The notes beneath the pieces are model-generated. The model saw only the letters and a program-made list of their open reading frames with translations. It ran no database searches and was not told where the DNA came from. The translations under genes and the position numbers were made by a program. A stretch of 64,000 bases of DNA from Hafnia alvei (lineage in GTDB: Bacteria > Pseudomonadota > Gammaproteobacteria > Enterobacterales > Enterobacteriaceae), in contig NZ_FMIQ01000036.1 of the NCBI RefSeq assembly GCF_900095695.1, positions 30,811 to 94,810 on the forward strand, read 5' to 3'. How positions within the stretch are numbered: the stretch's first letter is position 1; each line of letters begins with the position of its first letter. Below, one piece after another: positions 57,120 to 64,000 of this stretch.

Positions 57120-57719
57120 TTATTCATCAAATCCGGTTAATTCAAAGACCCCAAGATGGCCGTGACCGTCTAAATCAACGGTGTGAGTTTGTGGGCGAGG
57201 CGTGACCAGTACGGCGCTGTCGTAGCGGTTAAGCGTAATAGAGTTGCCGCCGCCAATTGGCGTCAGTGAAATTTCTCCGTCGTGGCAGAATAAAATAATG
57301 GTGCTGGCGTGACAGCGGAGTGGCGGCATCTTCGGGCTGGTGGTCACCCACTGAAGGCGTGCGCCATAATAGCGTGGGTCGTAAATCAAATTCAGATCGC
57401 GCACTTTGCCATTGAGCAGCGTACTGCTCACGCGGCTATCGCCGGAAAAACGTTGGATCCCACAGGTCAAAATCGGTGGCTCGATGCGCCCATCGATTTT
57501 TAGCTGCAAGCCATCACCTTCCAGAATGGAAAGAATGCGCTGATAACCCGTATAGCTGGAGAAATCACCGTCAGAGGAAACTTCTGCCATGGATAACCGC
57601 CAGCGAAAATCACGCCCGCTTGGGGAGTCCACTCGCATGATCTCCTGCGTAACGCCTTGTCCATTTTTCCAAGGCATCGCGTGATAATCAGCCCATCGTA
57701 TGATCTGCCATTGATTCAT
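57120..57719 (-). CDS. hutD: HutD, cupin protein of histidine utilisation
   Basis: 199 aa, HutD/Ves family cupin (DYHAMPWKNGQGVTQEI; SSDGDFSSYTGYQRILSILEGDG). HutD genes travel with hut operons and limit overinduction in Pseudomonas; biochemical role is unclear. Overlaps hutC by four bases as the last gene of hutIGCD. Confidence 0.88.
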   Translation of the reverse strand: MNQWQIIRWADYHAMPWKNGQGVTQEIMRVDSPSGRDFRWRLSMAEVSSDGDFSSYTGYQRILSILEGDGLQLKIDGRIEPPILTCGIQRFSGDSRVSSTLLNGKVRDLNLIYDPRYYGARLQWVTTSPKMPPLRCHASTIILFCHDGEISLTPIGGGNSITLNRYDSAVLVTPRPQTHTVDLDGHGHLGVFELTGFDE

Positions 57720-58459
57720 GAGGTGAAATGTCCTTTTAAACGATGTCGAGTTCCGGGAAACAGCAATTTTGCAAAGGTAACATTATGATGTTTAGACCAA
57801 GTTCGACGTTCGATCAATAGGCAAGGTTCATTCGCCTGAATGTGCAGCCAGTGGCTTTCTTCAGCCGAAGGCAGCAGGGCTTCAACAATATGTTCCCCTT
57901 CGGTGAGTGGTGCTACGCGTGATAAATAGTCGTGCGGCGTGATTTTGAGAAAGTCCTGCTGCAGGTAATCAGGCGCAACGATAGGATTTACATAGCGATT
58001 TTCAATCTGCACCGGCGTGTCATTTTCGTAATGCACGATGATAGAGTGAAATATTGGCGCGCCCACGCTGAGATTTAACGCTGCGGCTTGTTCACTGTTA
58101 GCCTGCGCTTCATCCAGCAAGATTATTTTGCAGTGATGGCGGTGATTGCGCGCCAGAATTTCGTCGCGAATGCTGTGTACTTCGAACAGCGCAGATTGCC
58201 CTTTCGGCTCCGCAACAAAGGTGCCAACGCCCTGCATGCGCACCAGCAATCCTTGATGGGTTAATTCCCGCAACGCTCGATTGATGGTCATGCGGCTGAA
58301 TCCCAGATGCGCGACCAGCTCGGCCTCAGAGGGAATGCGATAATTTGGCGTCCAAGCTCCGTTACTGATGTTATCGGTAATCATTTTTTTGACCTGCTCA
58401 TACAGCGGCGCAGGCGTTGATAGCGGTGATAAATCAGCGGGAAGAGTCATGGATAACAT
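57716..58459 (-). CDS. hutC: HutC, GntR-family histidine utilisation repressor
   Basis: 247 aa. Winged helix at the N-terminus (PLYEQVKKMITDNISNGAWT; LGFSRMTINRALRELTHQG) and UTRA ligand domain (~100-240). It binds urocanate and leaves the operator. The operator is probably the palindrome at 60688. It starts four bases after hutG. Confidence 0.93.
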   Translation of the reverse strand: MLSMTLPADLSPLSTPAPLYEQVKKMITDNISNGAWTPNYRIPSEAELVAHLGFSRMTINRALRELTHQGLLVRMQGVGTFVAEPKGQSALFEVHSIRDEILARNHRHHCKIILLDEAQANSEQAAALNLSVGAPIFHSIIVHYENDTPVQIENRYVNPIVAPDYLQQDFLKITPHDYLSRVAPLTEGEHIVEALLPSAEESHWLHIQANEPCLLIERRTWSKHHNVTFAKLLFPGTRHRLKGHFTS

Positions 58460-58462
58460 TCC

Positions 58463-59416
58463 TTATGGGCAATCGCCGATGTTCCATTGATGTAGAATTT
58501 GCCATGCAATGCGTGCCGCGGTGCGGGCACCGAATTGCTGAATATCCAAAGAGGGATTGTATTCCACCAGATCCGCTCCCCACAATGACGGACTTTCACA
58601 TATCGCACCTACCAGCGGCAAAAGTCTTTCGATTGGTAATCCCACGGCGGCGGGCGCTGAGACGCCGGGCATTTGCCACGCAGGAAGAACATCCAGATCG
58701 ATCGTTAGATAGACGATCTCACACTTATCCATAAATGCGCCAATCTGGCGATGCAGATCGTCAAGCGATCGCGTGAGCGCGTCGGTATCCCATACGATCT
58801 CAACGTTCAAACGCACGGCCTCGGTGACCAATGCCTGCGTGTTTGCCGCGAGGCTAGCGCCGACGCAGAGATAATGAAACGGTCGCTGGCTCTGCTCGCA
58901 GTAATGGGCGAGCTGGCGAAACGGCGTGCCTGACGTCGCCACGTCGTTGCGGCGTAGATCCAGATGCGCATCAAAATTAATAATGCCGACGGTTTTGTTG
59001 GGATGTGCCTGATACAGCCCTAAACCGTGAGCGAAGGCGGTTTCATGACCGCCGCCGAAGACCAAGGTTCTCACCCCTTGCTGATGGTATTGCGCGACTT
59101 TTTGGCTAAACTGCGCCTGCGCCTCTTCTAGCGGGGTATCGCCAACGCGCAAAGTGCCGCCGTCGGTGACGCGGTCATGTCCAGCATGCGCAGCAAGATT
59201 AGCCAGCATTTTACGCAGCGCATCGGGGGCAGCGGCGGCACCGGTGCGGCCATGATTGCGTTTAACGCCTTCATCACAGGCAAAACCGAGCAACACGATA
59301 GGGCGGGGCTCATTGTGCTGCCCAATGGTTTGAAATAAGCGTAATGCTTCAGGAGACTCCGCCAGATCGTTACGCCCTTGCCAAACATCATCAGCGGTGG
59401 GTTGCCAGTGGCTCAT
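58463..59416 (-). CDS. hutG: HutG, formimidoylglutamase
   Basis: 317 aa arginase-fold enzyme. Dimanganese motifs: [19 protein letters not shown] and [19 protein letters not shown]. It splits N-formimidoyl-L-glutamate to glutamate and formamide (the short hut pathway). Four-base overlap with hutI upstream. Confidence 0.94.
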   Translation of the reverse strand: MSHWQPTADDVWQGRNDLAESPEALRLFQTIGQHNEPRPIVLLGFACDEGVKRNHGRTGAAAAPDALRKMLANLAAHAGHDRVTDGGTLRVGDTPLEEAQAQFSQKVAQYHQQGVRTLVFGGGHETAFAHGLGLYQAHPNKTVGIINFDAHLDLRRNDVATSGTPFRQLAHYCEQSQRPFHYLCVGASLAANTQALVTEAVRLNVEIVWDTDALTRSLDDLHRQIGAFMDKCEIVYLTIDLDVLPAWQMPGVSAPAAVGLPIERLLPLVGAICESPSLWGADLVEYNPSLDIQQFGARTAARIAWQILHQWNIGDCP

Positions 59417-60663
59417 TGCATTTCCTCGTTTTCGCTCTGTTTTTGTGTCGCTTGGCCTTGATAAATCCGCTGATACAGTGGATTTCGCCCCAGCTCATAA
59501 ATCACTTCAACCGGTTTTTCTGCCTCCCATACCGCGAAATTAGCCTGAAAACCGGCGGCAAGCTGTCCGTGGGTGTGCTGGCGATTTAATGCCTGAGCCG
59601 CATGTCGAGTCACGCCTAGCCACGCCTCTTCCGGCGTGAGGCCAAATTGCACGCAGGCCATATTCATCGCGAGGCGCAGAGACGCAAAGGGGCTGGTGCC
59701 GGGATTGAAATCGCTGGCTACCGCCATAGGGACGCGATATTCGCGCAGCAAATCCACCGGAGGGCGTTTGGTTTCGCGTAAAAAATAAAAGGCACCGGGC
59801 AGCAGAACCGCCACGGTTTGGCTGTGTGCTAAGGCTTGAATACCTGCTTCATCTAGATGTTCAATATGGTCGGTCGACAGCCCGTGATAGCGAGCCACTA
59901 GCTCGCTGCCGCCCAGATTAGAAAGCTGTTCCATATGCCCACGCACAGGAATTCCAAGCTGTTTGGCTGCCGCGAACAGCTTTTCGCTTTGCGCAAGTGA
60001 AAAACCCACGCTTTCGCAGAACACATCAACAGATTCAAACAGTTTTTTCTCCCACAGCTGCGGCAGGATTTCCTCACAAATTAGATCGATATAGTGGTCT
60101 GAACGGCCATGATATTCCGGCGGAGTGGTGTGTGCCGAAAGTAGTGTAGGGCTAACGTCGATGGCGTTTTGTCGAGCCAGCTGCTGGGCAACACGCAGCT
60201 GTTTTTCTTCATTGATGAGATCCAGACCATAGCCGGATTTCATTTCCACCGTGGTCACACCTTCGTCCATTAAAGCCTGTAAACGCTGCTGGCTGATGCT
60301 GAGCAGCGTATCCGGCGAGGCATCACGCGTGGCGTGCACGGTTGAATTGATTCCGCCGCCTTTCTGGCTAATCTCGGTGTATGACACCCCGTTCAGGCGC
60401 TGTTCCCACTCGTAGGCGCGATCGCCACCGAACACCAAATGGGTGTGACAGTCGATAAGACCGGGAGTAACGAGCCGATCCTGTAAATCGATCTGCTGGG
60501 GATGCTGAGCGGGAAGTTCATCCTCTGGGATCACCGCTATAATATGTTTATCGCGCACCACCAGTGCATGACGATCGAGAACACCATAGGGCGTTTTGTA
60601 CTGCGCGCTCATGGTAGCTAAGCGTCCGTTGCGCCAAATAACGTCGGACTCCAATAAATTCAT
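59413..60663 (-). CDS. hutI: HutI, imidazolonepropionase
   Basis: 416 aa from ATG 60663 ([20 protein letters not shown], preceded by GGGGAT), the normal family start; the frame continues 21 codons upstream into the operator region. Amidohydrolase metal site [11 protein letters not shown] and downstream [32 protein letters not shown]. It opens imidazolonepropionate to formimidoylglutamate. First gene of hutIGCD. Confidence 0.94.
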   Translation of the reverse strand: MNLLESDVIWRNGRLATMSAQYKTPYGVLDRHALVVRDKHIIAVIPEDELPAQHPQQIDLQDRLVTPGLIDCHTHLVFGGDRAYEWEQRLNGVSYTEISQKGGGINSTVHATRDASPDTLLSISQQRLQALMDEGVTTVEMKSGYGLDLINEEKQLRVAQQLARQNAIDVSPTLLSAHTTPPEYHGRSDHYIDLICEEILPQLWEKKLFESVDVFCESVGFSLAQSEKLFAAAKQLGIPVRGHMEQLSNLGGSELVARYHGLSTDHIEHLDEAGIQALAHSQTVAVLLPGAFYFLRETKRPPVDLLREYRVPMAVASDFNPGTSPFASLRLAMNMACVQFGLTPEEAWLGVTRHAAQALNRQHTHGQLAAGFQANFAVWEAEKPVEVIYELGRNPLYQRIYQGQATQKQSENEEMQ

Positions 60664-60687
60664 AGCATCCCCAAACCTGTATAGAGT

Positions 60688-60697
60688 TGTATATACA
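60688..60697. promoter_or_regulatory. Probable HutC operator
   Basis: TGTATATACA, a perfect palindrome 25 bases upstream of hutI, preceded by a second half-like TGTATAGAG (60679-60687). TGTA-N2-TACA is the core reported for HutC sites. Confidence 0.7.
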
Positions 60698-60873
60698 TTT
60701 ATTTTCGAAAGGCCGATAGGTGTCAAACGTTTTTGATGAAAATGTTATTTAATTGTGACGTCAAATGCGATGTGCGGCTGAGGTGCGCCGTGTTTGGCTT
60801 AGCGGGGGCAAATCTGCGACAATGTAGCGCAGCTTTTTTATGGTAAGAAAGTTTTATTAACAATGAGAGTGTC

Positions 60874-61545
60874 ATGTCGTATCCGATAAACGAACTGTTC
60901 CAGACCCTGCAAGGGGAAGGTTTTTACACCGGTGTTCCGGCTATTTTTATTCGCCTGCAAGGGTGTCCGGTAGGGTGCAGCTGGTGTGATACCAAACATA
61001 CGTGGGAACAGTTGCCCGAACGAGAAATCGGCATGAACGAAATCTTGATCAAAACTGAAGAGAGCGATGCGTGGGGCAGCGCCAGCCCTGAGCAATTGCT
61101 GGATATCCTGCGCGAGCGCGGATATACCGCTCGCCACGTGGTGATCACCGGCGGTGAACCCTGCATCCATGATTTGCGTCCGTTGACGGAATTGCTGAAT
61201 CAAAATGGGTTTTCCTGCCAGATTGAAACCAGCGGCACCCATGAAATCCGCTGCTCTGAGGCAACCTGGGTGACCGTGTCTCCAAAGGTCAACATGAAAG
61301 GCGGCATGAAAGTATTGGAGTCTTCTTTGGTGCGCGCCGATGAGGTTAAACACCCCGTTGCACGTGAGCGCGATATTGAAGATTTAGACGCATTACTTTC
61401 CGTACTTCACGACGATAAGAAACGCATTATCGCGCTGCAGCCGATTAGCCAAAAAGAGAGCGCGACGAAGCTGTGTATTGAAACCTGTATTGCGCGCAAC
61501 TGGCGCTTGTCGATGCAAACCCATAAGTATTTGAACATCGCCTAA
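60874..61545 (+). CDS. queE: QueE, 7-carboxy-7-deazaguanine synthase
   Basis: 223 aa, matching E. coli QueE throughout. It is a radical SAM enzyme with the cluster motif GCPVGCSWCDTKHTW (a CxxxCxxC arrangement) and SAM-site VVITGGEPCIHD. Rearranges 6-carboxytetrahydropterin to CDG on the way to queuosine; QueC, which acts next, is near the start of this window. Divergent from hutI. Confidence 0.97.
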   Translation: MSYPINELFQTLQGEGFYTGVPAIFIRLQGCPVGCSWCDTKHTWEQLPEREIGMNEILIKTEESDAWGSASPEQLLDILRERGYTARHVVITGGEPCIHDLRPLTELLNQNGFSCQIETSGTHEIRCSEATWVTVSPKVNMKGGMKVLESSLVRADEVKHPVARERDIEDLDALLSVLHDDKKRIIALQPISQKESATKLCIETCIARNWRLSMQTHKYLNIA

Positions 61546-61547
61546 AT

Positions 61548-62345
61548 ATGCTGATGAGAAGCGCGCTGCTAAATAATTATCGGATGATTTTTGGCACTGC
61601 GCTTCTGATGTGGGTGTTTTTGCTAACCGGCTGTGCCAAGTCTGACGCGCTGTGGGGTGTGGTAGATAAAGTTTGTCGTGTTAACTATCAGCAAAAGCAC
61701 GATCCCGCGCCCTGCGCCCAGATCTATACGCCGGCTCACGATCGGCGATCTGCGTTTACCGTGATTCAAAACCCGCGCTTTCACTTTCATTTCATTTTGG
61801 TCCCCAATGATCGGATTATCGGTATTGAGAGCTCTGTACTGCTAGAAAATGACGCACCGGATTATTTCGGTTACGCATGGACGATGCGCTATCGGCTGGC
61901 GTATGAATATGGCAGACCGGTTCCCGACGATATGCTGGGGCTGGCGTTAAATTCAGCCTATGGGCGCAGCCAGAATCAACTCCATATTCATCTCACCTGC
62001 TTACGTGAAGACGTTCGCCGCCAGTTAAAAGCCGAGCGCCCTTATATTGGTCGCGAATGGGCTTTGCTGCCTGATTTGCTGTTGCGTCATCCATTTTATG
62101 CCAAGCGCATTGAGCAGCCGGCGCTCATCGGCGTGGATCCAATCAAATCGCTCGCCGATCAGTTTCATCTTACGCCTGAACAGCTGGCCTATTATGGCGT
62201 GGCGGTGGTGCCAACGACGTTTGAAACTCAGCCAGGCTTTATTTTATTGGCGACACGGGTGGGAATGGGAGAGAGGAATAGGGCATCGGTGGAGTCATTG
62301 TTAGATAAGCGCTGTGAGCTGCTGCAAACAATCCCGGCTCAGTGA
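61548..62345 (+). CDS. cdh: Cdh, CDP-diacylglycerol pyrophosphatase
   Basis: 265 aa. HIT-like motif QNQLHIHLTC and the LALNSAYGRSQNQ segment identify the Cdh family. It hydrolyses CDP-diacylglycerol to CMP and phosphatidate at the membrane. The N-terminal signal ends in LLTGC, a possible lipobox (Cys29), so this version may be a lipoprotein, unlike the E. coli protein, which has a plain anchor. It starts two bases after the queE stop, so they are probably cotranscribed. Confidence 0.88.
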   Translation: MLMRSALLNNYRMIFGTALLMWVFLLTGCAKSDALWGVVDKVCRVNYQQKHDPAPCAQIYTPAHDRRSAFTVIQNPRFHFHFILVPNDRIIGIESSVLLENDAPDYFGYAWTMRYRLAYEYGRPVPDDMLGLALNSAYGRSQNQLHIHLTCLREDVRRQLKAERPYIGREWALLPDLLLRHPFYAKRIEQPALIGVDPIKSLADQFHLTPEQLAYYGVAVVPTTFETQPGFILLATRVGMGERNRASVESLLDKRCELLQTIPAQ

Positions 62346-62369
62346 ACCGGGAAAAGGGAGTCAAATTTA

Positions 62370-62528
62370 TTACGCCTCTTCTATCGCGACGTCGGGTTCT
62401 TTCTCTGAATGATCGGCTAATGCATCATGTGAAATTTGCAGCTTCAGGTCGAATTCGATCATGGATATTTCCTGATTAATTTCGGCTTTAAGTGCATCAA
62501 TTTTGTTTAACGAAGTGGATTCCGTCAC
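62370..62528 (-). CDS. Predicted 52-aa acidic small protein
   Basis: 52 aa from GTG 62528, with AGGA nine bases upstream. Sequence begins MTESTSLNKIDALKAEINQE, is predicted helical, and ends with an acidic tail (HSEKEPDVAIEEA). No family recognised. It lies opposite and downstream of cdh. The ribosome binding site and amphipathic helix argue for a real gene, but no conservation could be checked. Confidence 0.4.
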   Translation of the reverse strand: MTESTSLNKIDALKAEINQEISMIEFDLKLQISHDALADHSEKEPDVAIEEA

Positions 62529-62846
62529 TCGTCGGCTTCCTAGTCAAAAACAGGGATGCCTATGTTAACCAGCATTCTGATATATAAAATCAATCAAATC
62601 CTAAATTTAGACCCGCCTCTCACAAAAAATGAGGCCGTTTCACCCCCGTTTACGCTTGGCATACAACCGCTAAACAAAGCTGCTTACATGCGTTAAAAAA
62701 TGTTACCTATTTCCTCCATAATCTCTCTGAGCAGAAACTAATGAGTGAATGTGTACATGTCATTTGCTAATTGATTTTGCGACATTATTCATTGCCAGCA
62801 TGGGATGCCTCTGTCAAAGTAACGCGTTTAAAATTAAGGAGGAAAA
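62529..62846. other. Intergenic region before hcaT, no gene seen
   Basis: 318 bases. A weak hairpin GCCTC/GAGGC at 62613-62634; a nine-codon open frame at 62741 is too short to support. The hcaT ribosome binding site AAGGAGG is at its end. Confidence 0.5.
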
Positions 62847-63986
62847 ATGTTGCCGTCTGCAGGTTGGTTAGGACTCAGTTATTTCACCTATTTTTTCTCT
62901 TTTGGCATATTTCTGCCGTTTTGGAGTTTGTGGCTGCAAGGTGAGGGAATTTCTCCCGAGTCAATTGGCATATTGCTTGGCGCTGGGATGATAGCCCGTT
63001 TCCTTGGTAGTTTATTCATTGCTCCCGCCGTTAAAAAAACCTCTCAACTGATTACCGCTCTCCGTCTTATTGCTCTCCTCGCCCTGATCTGTTCTATCGC
63101 ATTTTCCTTTGGTACCGCATGGGCGTGGCTGCTGGTGGTGATGGCAGGATTTAGCCTTTTCTATGGGCCGTTAATTCCTCTGACTGATGCGTTAGCAGCA
63201 ACGTGGCAACGTCAGGTGGGGCTGGACTACGGCAAAGTACGTCTGTGGGGATCAATGGCCTTTGTCATTGGCTCAGCGGTAACGGGAGAAGTGGTTAATG
63301 CCTTTGGGCATAAGGCCATTATGTATTGCCTGTGGGCGGGTCTGGCGGCCATGCTGGTGGGAATGCTTCTACGACCGCGCCATATGCCACAGGATGCACC
63401 AAAAGATAGTGCGGTGCAGGACACCACGCCGTGGAAAATTTTATTAAAAGAAGCGCCGGTATGGCGTTTTTTATTGTGTGCCGCTTTACTTCAAGGCGCT
63501 CATGCAGGCTATTACGGATTTAGCACTATCTACTGGCAGGAGGCGGGCTATTCCGCGTCGGTGGTTGGCTATCTGTGGTCGCTGGGCGTTGTTGCTGAGG
63601 TTATCGTCTTTGCATTAAGCAAGCGCTTATTCCGCCGTATGTCGGTTTCCCAGTTGCTGTTACTGTCGTGTTTTTGTGCGGTGATCCGTTGGATTTTAAT
63701 GGGGTCAACAACGGCGCTGCCGTGGCTGATTTTGATTCAAATTCTGCATGCGGGCTCTTTCACCGTATGTCATTTGGCGGCAATGCGCTTTATTTCGGCA
63801 CGGCAGGGCGGCGATGTTATCCGTCTACAGGCGATTTATTCGGCGCTAGGCATGGGCGGAAGCGTGGCGATCATGACCATGCTGTCAGGCTTCCTGTTTG
63901 AGCACTATCAAGGCGGCATGTTCTATGCGATGGCGCTGGTGGTATTGCCGGTGATTTTCTTCAGACCGAAAGTGACAAGCCATTAG
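62847..63986 (+). CDS. hcaT: HcaT-like MFS transporter
   Basis: 379 aa, twelve membrane helices, matching E. coli HcaT (379 aa) along the whole length (LSYFTYFFSFGIFLPFWSLW; DYGKVRLWGSMAFVIGSAVT; GYSASVVGYLWSLGVVAEV). HcaT is thought to import 3-phenylpropionate, though direct proof is limited. AAGGAGG precedes ATG 62847. No phenylpropionate catabolic (hca) genes are visible here, as also holds for E. coli, where hcaT is next to but separate from hcaR. Confidence 0.88.
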   Translation: MLPSAGWLGLSYFTYFFSFGIFLPFWSLWLQGEGISPESIGILLGAGMIARFLGSLFIAPAVKKTSQLITALRLIALLALICSIAFSFGTAWAWLLVVMAGFSLFYGPLIPLTDALAATWQRQVGLDYGKVRLWGSMAFVIGSAVTGEVVNAFGHKAIMYCLWAGLAAMLVGMLLRPRHMPQDAPKDSAVQDTTPWKILLKEAPVWRFLLCAALLQGAHAGYYGFSTIYWQEAGYSASVVGYLWSLGVVAEVIVFALSKRLFRRMSVSQLLLLSCFCAVIRWILMGSTTALPWLILIQILHAGSFTVCHLAAMRFISARQGGDVIRLQAIYSALGMGGSVAIMTMLSGFLFEHYQGGMFYAMALVVLPVIFFRPKVTSH

Positions 63987-64000
63987 TTTTGTGGCTAAGA

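Noticed and set aside
62741..62770. Nine-codon open frame (MSECVHVIC) before hcaT as a leader peptide
   Set aside because: No ribosome binding site or attenuator-like hairpins; easily chance.

Overview
The window is chromosomal DNA from a member of the Enterobacterales. Gene order largely follows the Escherichia coli K-12 ppiD-ybaV-fadM-queC ... ushA-ybaK-chiX-ybaP-copA-cueR-ybbJ-qmcA stretch, and most products look like close orthologues. Moderate GC, ERIC elements and the lineage-specific insertions suggest a Hafnia/Obesumbacterium-type organism (inference; not proven by any single marker).

Layout. 1-6.8 kb: end of ppiD, ybaV, fadM, queC, ybaE, cof, then a cysteine synthase-like enzyme divergent from decR (cysteine detoxification). 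7-12.5 kb: ABC exporter pair mdlAB, then the nitrogen-controlled glnK-amtB operon with visible sigma-54 and NtrC sites. 12.6-17.3 kb: tesB, ybaY, atl, the 4.5S RNA gene ffs, an LprI-like small secreted protein, hha-tomB, and the zinc-starvation ribosomal protein pair rpmE2-rpmJ2 behind a Zur box. 17.4-23 kb: acrAB with divergent acrR, to which a ychN-type gene is fused translationally. 23-31 kb: mscK, a diguanylate cyclase bracketed by palindromic repeats, rsmS, a GlsB-like membrane protein, priC, ybaN, apt. 31.5-36.7 kb: dnaX (with its frameshift signal), ybaB, recR, htpG (sigma-32 promoter followed by an ERIC element inside the leader). 37-40 kb: a two-gene rhamnogalacturonide uptake/hydrolysis insertion. 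40-47 kb: adk, hemH, gsk, a 0.5-kb palindrome-rich non-coding tract, ybaL, fsr. 47.4-57 kb: ushA, a cspA-type cold shock gene with a cspA-like leader, a class A acid phosphatase, ybaK, sRNA gene chiX, ybaP, copA, cueR, ybbJ-qmcA. 57-64 kb: hutIGCD, queE, cdh, a predicted 52-aa ORF and hcaT.

Themes. The core is housekeeping: DNA replication/repair (dnaX, ybaB, recR, priC), nucleotide salvage (apt, adk, gsk, ushA), queuosine synthesis (queC, queE), envelope efflux and tension protection (acrAB, mdlAB, mscK, ybaL, fsr), copper homeostasis (copA/cueR). The accessory cargo sits in the gaps between conserved genes.

No clear defence island, prophage, integrase, CRISPR array, tRNA or rRNA gene was seen. 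The most notable signals are: a predicted -1 frameshift in copA that would release a two-domain copper chaperone, an ERIC element filling nearly all of the htpG leader, the unexplained structured tract between gsk and ybaL, and several palindromic or tandem repeats in intergenic DNA.
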